A program made the translations under genes and the position numbers. 64,000 nucleotides of DNA from Acidovorax sp. 69. GTDB taxonomy: Bacteria; Pseudomonadota; Gammaproteobacteria; Burkholderiales; Burkholderiaceae_C. The number at the start of each line of letters is the position of its first letter. Position 1 is the first letter of the stretch. This document shows positions 27,393 through 36,283 of this stretch, piece by piece. The DNA is taken from the NCBI RefSeq assembly GCF_002797445.1, contig NZ_PGEP01000001.1, positions 3,100,501 to 3,164,500 of the forward strand, in the 5' to 3' direction. Under the pieces are notes generated by a model, which was given only the letters and a program-made list of their open reading frames with translations, was not told where the DNA came from and made no database searches.

Positions 27393-28727
27393 TCACCCTG
27401 CGCGCGCAGCATCAGCCAGCCGCTGTGCACAAGAGCTGGCCAATTGCGCATCTCGCGCCTCCACCATCACACGCAGTAAAGGCTCTGTACCGCTGGCCCG
27501 GATGAGCACACGCCCCGAGGTGCCAAGATCCTGCTCCACCGCCCGGGTCGCGTCTGCCAACAGTCGGTTGGATTTCCAGTCCTGTCCCGGTGCGAGACGG
27601 ACGTTGAGCAACACTTGGGGATACAACACAACGTCGCTCAGCAGCTGCGCCAGCGTATGACCACTGCGCACACAGGCTTGCAACACCTGAAGCGCACTCA
27701 CAAGGCCATCACCCGTCGTGTGGCGGTCGAGAGCCAGCAAATGGCCAGAGCCTTCGCCACCGAGCACCCAATGATGGCGCGCCAACTCTTCGAGAACGTA
27801 TCGGTCACCCACCTTGGCACGCACAAACTTCACGCCGCGGGCCTGCAAGGCCACCTCGACCGCCATGTTGGTCATGAGGGTGCCCACCACACCGGGCACA
27901 TGCTCGTCGCGGCCCATGCGGTCAGAGGCCATCAGGTACAGGAGTTCGTCGCCGTTGTACAGCCGCCCATTGGCATCCACGATCTGCAGTCGGTCCGCGT
28001 CACCGTCCAGAGCAATGCCATAGTCGGCACGGTTGGCCCGCACGGCGCGCACCAGCGCATCAGGGTGCGTAGCGCCCACTTCGTGGTTGATGTTCAAACC
28101 ATCGGGGGAACATCCGATCGACAAGACCTCGGCCCCCAGTTCGTGAAACACCTTGGGCGCCACTTGGTACGCCGCGCCGTGGGCGGCATCGACCACGATC
28201 TTTACGCCCTTGAGGGTCAGGTCTTGGGGGAAAGTGCTTTTGCAAAATTCAATGTAGCGCCCCGCTGCGTCGTCCAGTCGCCGCGCCTTGCCCAGGCTGG
28301 CTGAATCGGCCCATACCGGCCGCTCTCCCAAAGCCTCTTCCACCGCCAACTCCCATGCATCGGACAGCTTGGTGCCTTGCGCACTGAAGAACTTGATGCC
28401 GTTGTCAGGATAGGGGTTGTGGCTTGCGCTAATGACCACACCCAGGCTGGCCCGCTGGGCCCGCGTCAGGTAGGCCACACCGGGTGTCGGCAGCGGCCCC
28501 AGCAGCACAACATCCACCCCCGCAGAATTGAAACCGGACTCCAGCGCGCTTTCGAGCATGTAGCCAGAAATACGGGTGTCCTTGCCGATCAGAACCGTAG
28601 GACGCTCCTCCGTCTGACGCAAAACACGCCCCACAGCGTGGGCCAGACGCAATACAAAGTCCGGCGTGATGGGCGGCTGCCCCACCGTGCCACGGATGCC
28701 ATCGGTTCCAAAATACTGGCGCGTCAT
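27393..28727 (-). CDS. glmM: Phosphoglucosamine mutase
   Basis: 444 residues, the usual GlmM length. It begins [16 protein letters not shown], carries the phosphoserine loop [14 protein letters not shown] (Ser102), a metal loop [10 protein letters not shown] and the C-terminal [12 protein letters not shown]. It converts glucosamine-6-phosphate to glucosamine-1-phosphate for peptidoglycan and LPS. It follows folP by 88 bp in the rlmE-ftsH-folP-glmM run. Confidence 0.97.
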   Translation of the reverse strand: MTRQYFGTDGIRGTVGQPPITPDFVLRLAHAVGRVLRQTEERPTVLIGKDTRISGYMLESALESGFNSAGVDVVLLGPLPTPGVAYLTRAQRASLGVVISASHNPYPDNGIKFFSAQGTKLSDAWELAVEEALGERPVWADSASLGKARRLDDAAGRYIEFCKSTFPQDLTLKGVKIVVDAAHGAAYQVAPKVFHELGAEVLSIGCSPDGLNINHEVGATHPDALVRAVRANRADYGIALDGDADRLQIVDANGRLYNGDELLYLMASDRMGRDEHVPGVVGTLMTNMAVEVALQARGVKFVRAKVGDRYVLEELARHHWVLGGEGSGHLLALDRHTTGDGLVSALQVLQACVRSGHTLAQLLSDVVLYPQVLLNVRLAPGQDWKSNRLLADATRAVEQDLGTSGRVLIRASGTEPLLRVMVEARDAQLASSCAQRLADAARAG

Positions 28728-28815
28728 GTTATGGCGTCTCCTTGTGTTGATCTCGTTTTTATAGATGGTAGGGCGTGACACCGTGCGCCACCGGCCAACA
28801 CCTGTCTCAGCAAAG

Positions 28816-29646
28816 TCAGAGAGCACGCTGCATGGCAGACCACACCGCCAACGCAGCCACCGTCTCGCGAACATCATGCACGCGGACCACCGATGCGCCA
28901 CGCTCCACAGCCAGAACAGCCGCAGTCACGCTGGGCACCATGCGCTGGCCCACATCCAAATGGGTCACAGCACCCAGCGACGACTTGCGCGACCAACCCG
29001 CCAGCAAAGGATAACCCGCCGACAGCAATACATCCTGCCTTGCCAACAGCGCAAAATTTTGCGCTACCGTTTTGCCAAAACCGATGCCGGGATCAAGAAG
29101 AATCCGGTTCTTTTCGACCCCAAGTGCACGTAAATTATGCGCACTCAGCTCTAAAAATGATAGCACCGAGGGCACTACATCGCCTTCCATAGGAACAGCC
29201 TGCATGGTTTGCGGGTCGCGGTGCATGTGCATCAAACACACACCGCAGCGCGGGTGCGCCACCACCACAGCTGACGCCCCTGGCTGCCGCAAGGCCCATA
29301 TGTCGTTGACGATGTCGGCGCCGAGGTCCAAAGCCGCTTGCATGACCTCGGGTTTGTAGGTATCCACCGACACAGGGACTCCCAACGCTACCGCCTCACG
29401 CACCAGCGGGATGACGCGGGCTAACTCTTGGTCTACAGGCACCGCAGGACTGCCCGGGCGCGTGGACTCCCCGCCAATGTCGAGAATATCGGCGCCATCC
29501 CTCAAAAGCTGTTCGCAGTGCCGCAGTGCCGCTGCCGTGGAGTCATGGCACCCACCGTCAGAAAATGAATCGGGCGTAACGTTGACGATGCCCATGACCT
29601 TCGGCCGTTCAAGATCAATAGAGAAGCGAGTGGTTTGCCAAAACAT
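28816..29646 (-). CDS. folP: Dihydropteroate synthase
   Basis: 276 residues with the DHPS motifs [24 protein letters not shown] and the C-terminal RVHDVRET. It joins p-aminobenzoate to the pterin pyrophosphate in folate synthesis and is the sulfonamide target. The start ATG 29646 gives the usual N-terminus; 29667 is an alternative. A repeat-like AT-rich stretch lies inside at about 29128-29166. Confidence 0.96.
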   Translation of the reverse strand: MFWQTTRFSIDLERPKVMGIVNVTPDSFSDGGCHDSTAAALRHCEQLLRDGADILDIGGESTRPGSPAVPVDQELARVIPLVREAVALGVPVSVDTYKPEVMQAALDLGADIVNDIWALRQPGASAVVVAHPRCGVCLMHMHRDPQTMQAVPMEGDVVPSVLSFLELSAHNLRALGVEKNRILLDPGIGFGKTVAQNFALLARQDVLLSAGYPLLAGWSRKSSLGAVTHLDVGQRMVPSVTAAVLAVERGASVVRVHDVRETVAALAVWSAMQRAL

Positions 29647-29770
29647 GGGGCTATCGATAAGAAACAAAAAAACGCCACGACAGCGCCATCACACACAGAA
29701 AGGACGAGATCCTCAGCCATGAAAAACGGGGCACAAGGCCCCGCTGGAACGGCTGAACAGGCAAGCGCCC

Positions 29771-31690
29771 TCAGGCTGCCGTTGGTGCGGTATCCGTCGC
29801 GACCGCCGGAGTACCACCACTGGAATTGTCGCCCCCAGAGGGAGGGGTACGGGGTGTCCAGTCCTTGGGAGGACGGGGTTCCTTGCCCGCCATGATGTCG
29901 TCGAGCTGCTCGGTGTCGATGGTTTCCCATTCGAGCAAGGCCTTGGCCATGGCGTGCATCTTGTCGCTGTTCTCTTCGATCAAGCGACGGGCCAAGTTGT
30001 ACTGCTCGTCAATGATACGGCGCACTTCCATGTCCACCTTTTCCATGGTCTGCTCGCTCATCGTGGTAGTTTTGGTCACCGAACGGCCCAGGAACACTTC
30101 GCCTTCGTTTTCTGCATAGACCATGGGGCCCAGTGCATCGGTCATGCCGTAGCGGGTGACCATGTCACGGGCAATGTGCGTGGCACGCTCAAAGTCATTG
30201 CTGGCGCCGGTGGTCATCTGGTTCATGAACACTTCCTCGGCGATGCGGCCACCAAACAGCATGCTGATCTGGTTGAGCATGTACTCACGGTCATAGCTAT
30301 AGCGGTCTTGCGCAGGCAGGCTCATCGTCACGCCCAAGGCACGGCCGCGTGGGATGATGGTGACCTTGTGCACCGGGTCACATTTGGGCAGCAGCTTGCC
30401 GATAAGCGCATGGCCGGACTCGTGGTAGGCCGTGTTGCGGCGCTCTTCCTCGGGCATGACCATGCTCTTGCGCTCGGGGCCCATCAGGATCTTGTCCTTG
30501 GCCTTTTCGAAATCCTGCATTTCCACGGTGCGCGCATTGCGGCGGGCGGCCATCAAGGCAGCTTCGTTGCACAGGTTGGCCAGGTCGGCGCCGCTCATGC
30601 CCGGCGTGCCTCGGGCAATGATCCCGGGGGCCACGTCCTGGCCGATCGGGATCTTGCGCATGTGCACGTTCAAGATCTGCTCGCGGCCGCGGATGTCAGG
30701 CAGCGTTACATACACTTGACGGTCGAAACGGCCGGGACGCAGCAAGGCTGCATCCAGGATGTCAGGACGGTTGGTGGCAGCTACCACGATCACGCCGAGG
30801 TTGGTCTCGAAGCCATCCATCTCGACCAGCATCTGGTTCAGGGTCTGCTCGCGCTCGTCGTTGCCACCACCCAGACCGGCACCGCGCTGGCGGCCCACGG
30901 CGTCGATTTCATCGATGAAGATGATGCAGGGAGCGTTCTTCTTGGCGTTGTCGAACATGTCACGCACGCGAGCCGCGCCCACGCCGACAAACATTTCCAC
31001 GAAGTCGGAGCCCGAAATGCTGAAGAAAGGCACCTTGGCCTCGCCCGCAATAGACTTCGCCAGCAAGGTCTTGCCAGTGCCTGGAGGGCCCACCAGCAGC
31101 AGTCCACGGGGGATACGGCCACCGAGCTTCTGAAACTTCTGGGGGTCTTTCAGGAAGTCCACGACTTCCTTGACTTCTTCCTTGGCTTCGTCGCAACCGG
31201 CCACGTCCGCGAAGGTGACCTGGTTGTTGTTCTCGTCGAGCATGCGCGCCTTGCTCTTGCCAAAGCTGAAGGCACCGCCCTTGCCGCCGCCCTGCATCTG
31301 ACGCATGAAATACACCCAGACGCCAATCAGCAGCAGCATGGGACCCCAGCTGACCAGCAGGGTCATGAGCAGAGAACCTTCTTCGCGGGGCTTCACATCG
31401 AACTTGACGTTATGGTTGAGCAGATCGCCCACCAAGCCACGATCCAGCACCGAGGCATTCGTGCGAATCTTGCGGTCATCCGTGGTCGTAGCCACAATTT
31501 CACCACCACTCAAGCCTTCGGGGATGGTGGCGCTCTTGATGCGGTTGTTCCGGACTTCGTCAAGAAATTCAGAATAGCCAACATGCCCGGCGCTAGCGCC
31601 ACTGCGGGTGTCAAACTGTTTGAACACCGTGAACAGCACCATGGCGATAACCAGCCATACGGCAATTTTTGAAAACCACTGATTGTTCAA
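29771..31690 (-). CDS. ftsH: ATP-dependent zinc metalloprotease FtsH
   Basis: 639 residues. Two N-terminal membrane segments flank a periplasmic domain. The AAA module has Walker A (GPPGTGKT), Walker B (IIFIDEID) and the SRH. The protease domain has HESGH. It degrades membrane and regulatory proteins such as LpxC and sigma-32. The open frame extends to an ATG at 31726, but family N-termini begin NNQWFSK. TTG 31690, with GGAG upstream, is the likely start. A heat-shock-like promoter lies upstream. Confidence 0.95.
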   Translation of the reverse strand: MNNQWFSKIAVWLVIAMVLFTVFKQFDTRSGASAGHVGYSEFLDEVRNNRIKSATIPEGLSGGEIVATTTDDRKIRTNASVLDRGLVGDLLNHNVKFDVKPREEGSLLMTLLVSWGPMLLLIGVWVYFMRQMQGGGKGGAFSFGKSKARMLDENNNQVTFADVAGCDEAKEEVKEVVDFLKDPQKFQKLGGRIPRGLLLVGPPGTGKTLLAKSIAGEAKVPFFSISGSDFVEMFVGVGAARVRDMFDNAKKNAPCIIFIDEIDAVGRQRGAGLGGGNDEREQTLNQMLVEMDGFETNLGVIVVAATNRPDILDAALLRPGRFDRQVYVTLPDIRGREQILNVHMRKIPIGQDVAPGIIARGTPGMSGADLANLCNEAALMAARRNARTVEMQDFEKAKDKILMGPERKSMVMPEEERRNTAYHESGHALIGKLLPKCDPVHKVTIIPRGRALGVTMSLPAQDRYSYDREYMLNQISMLFGGRIAEEVFMNQMTTGASNDFERATHIARDMVTRYGMTDALGPMVYAENEGEVFLGRSVTKTTTMSEQTMEKVDMEVRRIIDEQYNLARRLIEENSDKMHAMAKALLEWETIDTEQLDDIMAGKEPRPPKDWTPRTPPSGGDNSSGGTPAVATDTAPTAA

Positions 31691-31742
31691 GCGGGGCTCC
31701 AGTTGCGGGGAACAGAAAACGGACACACTGCCGTCACGGCGT

Positions 31743-31770
31743 ATGTGTGGCCCATTTTAGGTCTTTCAAG
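31743..31770 (-). promoter_or_regulatory. Candidate sigma-32 (heat-shock) promoter of ftsH
   Basis: On the minus strand CTTGAAA (31770-31764) is followed after 13 bp by CCACACAT (31750-31743). This fits the sigma-32 pattern CTTGAAA-N13-CCCCATNT with a perfect -35. It lies in the 172-bp gap between rlmE and ftsH, so ftsH can be expressed independently of rlmE. ftsH is a known sigma-32 target in E. coli. Confidence 0.55.
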
Positions 31771-31862
31771 CCGAGGGGCCACTCTTATTCCCCCTCACCG
31801 CCATGGAATCAGCAAGGGTTTGGTCGCGACATTTTACGAAATCTTGACCTGAGGCAGGTCTC

Positions 31863-32525
31863 TCATGCTGCTTTCTTGAGGCCCATGCCTACCAAAAAGG
31901 TCTCGGAAGACTTGTCGCGCGATGCCTTGGGCTTCAAGGGTTTGACCACCTTGAAAGTCTGCTTGAACAGGGTCACCAGGTCGCCGTAACCACTGCCATG
32001 GAAAAGCTTGACCACAAGCGCGCCATCAGGCTTCAAATGGCTGCCAGCAAAGTCCACCGCCAGTTCCACCAGATGGGCAATGCGTGCCGTATCTGCAGAC
32101 TCGATGCCAGACAGATTCGGGGCCATGTCAGATACCACAACATCCACCACCCTGCCGTCGAGTGCTTGTTCAAGGCGCTCCAACACGTCGGGCTCGCGAA
32201 AATCACCGTTCAGATAGGTGACGCCCTCAATAGGCTCCATGGGCAAGATGTCCAGCGCGATGATCGTGCCATTGAGCTGCCCCGCCGCCGCACCAGAAGG
32301 TGACATGCGTCGGCGCAGGTACTGGCTCCAAGCACCTGGTGTGGAGCCCAGGTCCACCACGGTATAACCAGGCTTGATCAGCCCGAGTTGCTCGTCAATT
32401 TCCTTGAGCTTGTAGGCGGCGCGGGCTCGGTAGCCCTCCTTGTGCGCCAATTTGACGTAGGTGTCATTGACGTGGTCATTGAGCCACGCCTTATTGACCT
32501 TCTTACTTTGGGTTTTGACTTTCAT
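31863..32525 (-). CDS. rlmE: 23S rRNA 2'-O-methyltransferase RlmE (FtsJ)
   Basis: 220 residues. Features are [15 protein letters not shown] (SAM site), the KDKE-type catalytic residues including Asp in VVVSDMAPN and Lys in [10 protein letters not shown]. It methylates U2552 of 23S rRNA. Its first eleven bases (ATGAAAGTCAA) form the prophage attachment core, so the coding region is complete but its native leader is gone. It now overlaps the end of the phage repressor gene by 23 bp and probably depends on phage-derived transcription and translational coupling. Confidence 0.96.
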   Translation of the reverse strand: MKVKTQSKKVNKAWLNDHVNDTYVKLAHKEGYRARAAYKLKEIDEQLGLIKPGYTVVDLGSTPGAWSQYLRRRMSPSGAAAGQLNGTIIALDILPMEPIEGVTYLNGDFREPDVLERLEQALDGRVVDVVVSDMAPNLSGIESADTARIAHLVELAVDFAGSHLKPDGALVVKLFHGSGYGDLVTLFKQTFKVVKPLKPKASRDKSSETFLVGMGLKKAA

Positions 32526-32811
32526 CTTCGCTTTCGGGGAACGCCTGGAGCATAGCTTGTAAGCCTGCCTTGGCGTGGGCTTCGTGCGCTATGTCATCGC
32601 TCAGGCCTCCGGCTATGCCTTCGAGAAGGATGCGGATTGCAAGCTCTTGCATGCCTGCCGCTGCAGCAATTTGTGCCTGCTGTTGATAGCTGCAATACCT
32701 GCCCTTTTTGAACCCGCTTAGGTTCTGTTCTTTTATTCCCAGCAGCTCGGCCAACTTGCGTTGGCTTCCGACTTTTGATGCTGCCTGGTCAATGATTTCT
32801 GTGACTGTCAT
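32503..32811 (-). CDS. Phage repressor-like HTH regulator
   Basis: 102 residues. A helix-turn-helix is seen at about 16-38 ([22 protein letters not shown]). A helical Ala/Glu-rich second half follows. It is transcribed divergently from all other phage genes, the typical place of an inovirus repressor, and AAGGA precedes its ATG. The stop codon and last three codons (N-P-K) lie in host rlmE sequence left of the attachment core. In the circular phage the C-terminus would read on into different sequence. DNA targets are likely the repeats at 32833-32890. Confidence 0.75.
   Translation of the reverse strand: MTVTEIIDQAASKVGSQRKLAELLGIKEQNLSGFKKGRYCSYQQQAQIAAAAGMQELAIRILLEGIAGGLSDDIAHEAHAKAGLQAMLQAFPESEDESQNPK
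32515..32525. repeat. Left attachment core (rlmE side)
   Basis: TTGACTTTCAT. Its reverse complement ATGAAAGTCAA is the start of rlmE. An identical copy is at 40306-40316. Flanks differ beyond the eleven bases: host rlmE lies to the left, phage to the right. Confidence 0.8.
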
Positions 32812-32832
32812 TGGTCATCCTTTGCTTGCAAA

Positions 32833-32890
32833 TAAGCATTTGTGCTACATTTCGCATCACTTAGCAGTGATGATTATTTAAGCATTAGTG
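32833..32890. promoter_or_regulatory. Phage operator/promoter region between repressor and early genes
   Basis: Two direct repeats TAAGCATTTGTG (32833-32844) and TAAGCATTAGTG (32879-32890) flank a perfect inverted repeat, CATCACT-TAGC-AGTGATG (32855-32872). One repeat lies close to each divergent start. The arrangement suggests binding sites by which the repressor controls itself and the early genes. No clear -35/-10 pair could be fixed by eye. Confidence 0.6.
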
Positions 32891-32913
32891 TTAATTCTCA
32901 CACAAGGGCCGCC

Positions 32914-33180
32914 ATGTCAATTACTTCCTACCAAGGTTACCCCAGCGCGGGCAGGACCTTCCACCTTCCCCAAGCCGGGGAAATCACTTGTCTGTCCCCT
33001 GCCACTAACACCACTGGTGAGAGCTTGGCGGCCCTAGCCGGTTGTGGGCAGGGGGCAGACACCTTAGGCGCCATGCTCAATGGCGAGCTGACTGACCCGA
33101 TGGGCTTCTGGGTCGTTTGCTGCGATTGCGTCTTTGCTTTCCTGCCCTCGTCTACCGTTCGTTTGGAGCGGCGGGTATGA
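32914..33180 (+). CDS. Small phage early protein of unknown function
   Basis: 88 residues starting MSITSYQGYP; AAGGG lies upstream, so this ATG is preferred over the open frame from 32842. The protein has a Cys-rich C-terminal part (WVVCCDCVFAFLP) and no recognisable domain. It is the first gene of the rightward phage operon and overlaps the next start by four bases (ATGA). Confidence 0.65.
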   Translation: MSITSYQGYPSAGRTFHLPQAGEITCLSPATNTTGESLAALAGCGQGADTLGAMLNGELTDPMGFWVVCCDCVFAFLPSSTVRLERRV

Positions 33181-33647
33181 GGCTGGTAGCCAAACACGCC
33201 CAGGTGGGCTACCAAACCCCTGGTGACCGCCCAGGTTGCCGCAATTGCGCGCACTTCGAGCAAGTGCGCCATGACAGCCCAGTGATTGCTCCGCGCCAAG
33301 CCTGCACGAAGCATGACCTGGAAGTGACCAGCGGCGGCATTTGCTCCGACCATAAGCTGCAGCGCCGCCATGATGAAAGCCAGCTCGTATTCCTTGCTCG
33401 CCAGCGCGATCTGTTGGAGTCCCTGGCCTCAGAGCTGCAGCCGCGCCTGGTCGATGCCCGCGTGTTTCCCAAGGTTGGGGAACTGTACGAGGGCAGGCCC
33501 ATGACGGTGGCCAAGCACCGCCGTCTCATGGTCGAGCAGTTGGTGGCCAATGAGGAGGCCTCGGGTGATCCCGAGCTTGTGGCCATTGCGGCCCGTCGCC
33601 GCTGCTGGGCGGGTATGCCTCCCCAGGCTGGGGAGTGTCGCGCATGA
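33177..33647 (+). CDS. Phage protein with zinc-finger-like Cys/His cluster
   Basis: 156 residues. The N-terminal part has GCRNCAHF...ACTKHD...ICSDHK, a C-x2-C plus C-x2-H/C-x2-H spacing that could bind zinc. The C-terminal half is helical and charged. The start overlaps the preceding stop. Function unknown; its place before the replication gene suggests an early regulatory or replication role. Confidence 0.65.
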   Translation: MRLVAKHAQVGYQTPGDRPGCRNCAHFEQVRHDSPVIAPRQACTKHDLEVTSGGICSDHKLQRRHDESQLVFLARQRDLLESLASELQPRLVDARVFPKVGELYEGRPMTVAKHRRLMVEQLVANEEASGDPELVAIAARRRCWAGMPPQAGECRA

Positions 33648-33973
33648 CTACTACCGGCCAATCTGGCGCCTCCATGCTCCTTCCCGTCTTTGAGCCACGC
33701 ATGAGCGACCAGGCACGCCGCATCGTCCGTTGCGCAGCTCACCTGCACATGTTCTTAAGCTCGCCCGAAAAATCCGCCTGGTTCGACGCCCACGTGTTCG
33801 AGGTTGAGGGCCTTTTGCGTGGATACGCCATCGACTACATCAGCCAGGCCTGCCAGGACCTGGACGCCCAGGCACAGGCCAGCAAAGACCGCGCAGCTGG
33901 GCGCGGTGAGGGTGGGCAAGCGCAGCGCCGCACGCCCTCGCCGCGTGCCTCCGGAGGACTGACGTGCAAGTAA
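33644..33973 (+). CDS. Small phage early protein of unknown function
   Basis: 109 residues starting at ATG 33644 (MTTTGQSG), which overlaps the preceding stop by four bases. The middle is helical (FDAHVFEVEGLLRGYAIDYISQACQDL) and the tail is basic and Gly/Arg-rich, possibly nucleic-acid binding. No known domain. It overlaps the replication gene start by ten bases. Confidence 0.6.
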   Translation: MTTTGQSGASMLLPVFEPRMSDQARRIVRCAAHLHMFLSSPEKSAWFDAHVFEVEGLLRGYAIDYISQACQDLDAQAQASKDRAAGRGEGGQAQRRTPSPRASGGLTCK

Positions 33974-35184
33974 CACGTCAGTCTAGTCCGTTTGAGCGGA
34001 AAACAGGGGTCGAATCTGGCGCTGTTGTGCCGGTGGATGTCCCCGAGCTTTACCACCTTTTCCCCAAGCCAGGGAGTAAGCCGGATTGGTATCCCCGCCC
34101 AGCCACAAAGGTCCAGCTCGTCGGCTTCTGTGACTGGCTGTCGATCTATCAGCGCCACCATTGCGGGGGCCTGCCAAAGGTCGCAGACGGTGCTGTGATC
34201 CGTGTGGATGCCGATGGCGTCGTTGAATCAACCACACTCAAAAAACTGCAGGTCGAGGGATCGCACGAAACCTCGGTCTTCATCCGCTGCGACGGTGAAA
34301 CCGTGTGGTTCGATGGGAACGTGTCGCGCTGGGGCCGTCCAGACAACGTCTTCGGCTATCCCTTCCGCCAGTGCTTGCAGATCATCAACAACCTGCTGGT
34401 GTCCATGGGCCTGCCTCCCTTCACCGAAGGCGAGCGCTTCATAAGCAATTTCAAGGGCGAGCCTCGCACGGTCTGGACCGGTGCCCGCGTCACACGCGTG
34501 GACGTGACCCGCAATTTCAGCACCGGCAGCAAAGAGGACGCTTACCACTTCATGCGCTACCTGCAGGGCCAGCAGGCAAGCCGTTTGAAGACTGGCACCT
34601 ATGGCGAAGGTGAAACGGTCGATTGGGGTCGTGGCTCCCGCTACCTCTACTACAAGGCCTACCTGAAAGGCCCTGAATTGCGCCGTCACGCTGGCCGTTC
34701 AGTACCCGGTGATGACCTGTTCAAACCCGCACTTGATCCTTACGTCCTGCAGCTCGCGGACTGGTGCGACTCTGTCGGGTTGGTCCGTTTCGAGATGACG
34801 TTCAAGGCAACAAAGCTGCATGACATGGGTTGTTCGCACCTAGGGGGGTTTGACATGAAACAGCTCGAAATTGAGTTCGAAAGTAAGGCCGAGGTACTCA
34901 CTCGTGCCTCTGCTGACGTTGACCAAATCAGCCAGCTTCCTAAGCCATTGCTGTCCACCTATCGCATGTGGCAAGCCGGTGACGACATCACAACCAAGTT
35001 GAAGCGCTCGCAGTTCTACAAGCACCGCCGCGAGCTGCTGTCGTTCGGCGTTGATATCGCCATAAAGAGCAACGTCCTTCAATTTCAACCAAAGACCCGG
35101 GTAATCCAGCTCGGCCCGGTCTCTATGCCTGATTTTTACGAGCTCCCAACCATCGAAAGAAAACGCTATGGCAGTCACTATTGA
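33964..35184 (+). CDS. Filamentous phage replication initiation protein (gpII/gpX type)
   Basis: 406 residues of the II/X phage replication family. FCDWLSIYQRH, ISNFKGEPRTVWTGARVTRVDVTRNFSTGS and YLYYKAYLKGPEL carry the family's His/Asp and Tyr-containing motifs. It would nick the double-stranded form to start rolling-circle replication. The start is GTG 33964 with GGAGGA upstream. An internal start could give a gpX-like short form. It overlaps the ssDNA-binding gene by 17 bp. Confidence 0.85.
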   Translation: MQVTRQSSPFERKTGVESGAVVPVDVPELYHLFPKPGSKPDWYPRPATKVQLVGFCDWLSIYQRHHCGGLPKVADGAVIRVDADGVVESTTLKKLQVEGSHETSVFIRCDGETVWFDGNVSRWGRPDNVFGYPFRQCLQIINNLLVSMGLPPFTEGERFISNFKGEPRTVWTGARVTRVDVTRNFSTGSKEDAYHFMRYLQGQQASRLKTGTYGEGETVDWGRGSRYLYYKAYLKGPELRRHAGRSVPGDDLFKPALDPYVLQLADWCDSVGLVRFEMTFKATKLHDMGCSHLGGFDMKQLEIEFESKAEVLTRASADVDQISQLPKPLLSTYRMWQAGDDITTKLKRSQFYKHRRELLSFGVDIAIKSNVLQFQPKTRVIQLGPVSMPDFYELPTIERKRYGSHY

Positions 35185-35500
35185 AGTCGTCGGAATGAAA
35201 GCCTTTAAGGGCATTGTGAACGGCGAAGCCATCGACAGCGCAACGCTGTTTGGTCGTGTGAAATTGGACACCCGCTACAACAAACCGGGCGAGAACTTCA
35301 AGGCCGGGCACGCTACCGAAGAATGGAAGATGCCTAACGCTGAAACGGTGTTTCGCATGCAACACCTGCCCCTCCCGTTCATGGCCTCGCTTGAGGTCGA
35401 GCGCGTTTCCAACGGCAAGGAAACCAAGGAAATGGTCACCGACTGCTCTCCGCTGGAGCTTCCCAAGGCCGAACCAGCACCCTTCAAAAAAGTTGCTTGA
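35168..35500 (+). CDS. Phage single-stranded DNA-binding protein (gpV type)
   Basis: 110 residues, all-beta in appearance, beginning MAVTIEVVGMKAFKGIVNGE and ending in a Pro/Lys tail. Size and position right after the replication gene match the gpV helix-destabilising proteins that coat the single-stranded genome and shut off rep translation. It overlaps the replication gene. Confidence 0.75.
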   Translation: MAVTIEVVGMKAFKGIVNGEAIDSATLFGRVKLDTRYNKPGENFKAGHATEEWKMPNAETVFRMQHLPLPFMASLEVERVSNGKETKEMVTDCSPLELPKAEPAPFKKVA

Positions 35501-35554
35501 TTTCAGCCGGTAGCTCATCAACGTTCTGAAACGTGGTGGGCTGTGGAGTGCAAT
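35499..35554 (+). repeat. Leader repeat copy 1 upstream of first coat-like gene
   Basis: 56 bp matching 52 of 56 bases of the copy at 35897-35952. It contains the hairpin ACGTT-CTGA-AACGT followed by a G-rich stretch (GGTGGGCTGTGG). It ends 22 bp before the start of the first coat-like gene, so it is part of that gene's mRNA leader. Confidence 0.8.
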
Positions 35555-35576
35555 CGCCTTCATCACTGGAGTGTCA

Positions 35577-35894
35577 ATGTTCAAAACTGCCTGCTCTCGA
35601 CTTGTGCTGTTCTCTCTCGCGCTGTTCGGCTTTGCGCTCCCTGCACATGCTGCGCTCAGTGCGGTTGTGCTCGGCGCAATCTCCACTTTGAGCACCGATC
35701 TCATTATGACTATGGGGGCTGTCATCACCGTGTTTGTTGTGCCTTGGGGCCTTGCAAAGCTCTCTCAAAAACTCGGCTTTGGCGCAACACCTGAGAAGGG
35801 CTACAGCTACGGCTATTGGGATGGTGACAAGTTCATAGACGCTACTTGGTCTAAGCGTGACGACGCTATCCATAACCGCCGCCATGGCGGGTAA
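35577..35894 (+). CDS. Coat-like phage membrane protein with extended C-terminus
   Basis: 105 residues. A signal peptide covers about 1-25 (ending LPAHA|ALSA). A short amphipathic segment, one membrane segment (MTMGAVITVFVVPWGLA) and a basic KLSQKLGF stretch follow, the same plan as the major coat protein. An extra hydrophilic tail of ~40 residues (GYSYGYWDGD...RRHGG) is added. GGAG precedes ATG 35577. It may be a minor coat protein. Confidence 0.7.
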   Translation: MFKTACSRLVLFSLALFGFALPAHAALSAVVLGAISTLSTDLIMTMGAVITVFVVPWGLAKLSQKLGFGATPEKGYSYGYWDGDKFIDATWSKRDDAIHNRRHGG

Positions 35895-35896
35895 GT

Positions 35897-35952
35897 GATT
35901 CCAGCCTGCAGCTCATCAACGTTCTGAAACGTGGTGGGCTGTGGGGTGCAAT
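35897..35952 (+). repeat. Leader repeat copy 2 upstream of major coat gene
   Basis: Second copy of the 56-bp leader, 398 bp after the first, ending 28 bp before the major coat ATG. The four differences are single substitutions; the ACGTT-CTGA-AACGT hairpin and the GGTGGGCTGTGG run are identical. Confidence 0.8.
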
Positions 35953-35980
35953 TCCGCGCCATTTCATCAAGGAGTTTCAA

Positions 35981-36220
35981 ATGAACGTTTCCGCAAAAAC
36001 CGCGAAGAAAATCGCTCGCCGTTTGGTCGCTCGCGGTGCCACCGCTGCCGGTGTTCTGTCGATGCTGGGCATGTCTGCCCATGCCGCGCTGCCTGCTGGT
36101 GTCACCACCGCCATCAGTGACGCTGGCACCGACATGACCACGGCCATCACGGCAATCATCACCGCCTTCGTTGCCTTCTGGGGCCTGAAGAAGCTCGCTT
36201 CCAAGTTCGGTTGGATCTGA
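35981..36220 (+). CDS. Filamentous phage major coat protein (gpVIII type)
   Basis: 79 residues. A 35-residue basic signal peptide ends MSAHA|ALPAG. The mature 44-residue protein has an acidic/amphipathic start, one membrane helix (ITAIITAFVAFWGL) and a basic end KKLASKFGWI. This is the classic gpVIII layout. AAGGAG precedes the start. Confidence 0.9.
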   Translation: MNVSAKTAKKIARRLVARGATAAGVLSMLGMSAHAALPAGVTTAISDAGTDMTTAITAIITAFVAFWGLKKLASKFGWI

Positions 36221-36283
36221 TCCATCGCCGTCATCGTGTGAATCTCCGGGGGCCTTGCGCCCTCGGTTTTTAAGGTGTTTTTT

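Noticed and set aside
29954..31672. A 572-codon open frame on the plus strand
   Set aside because: It mirrors ftsH in the antisense direction and is rich in His/Gln/Val as expected for a shadow frame.
32842..32913. Upstream extension of the first phage early gene
   Set aside because: The extension covers the operator region, and a good ribosome-binding site precedes ATG 32914.
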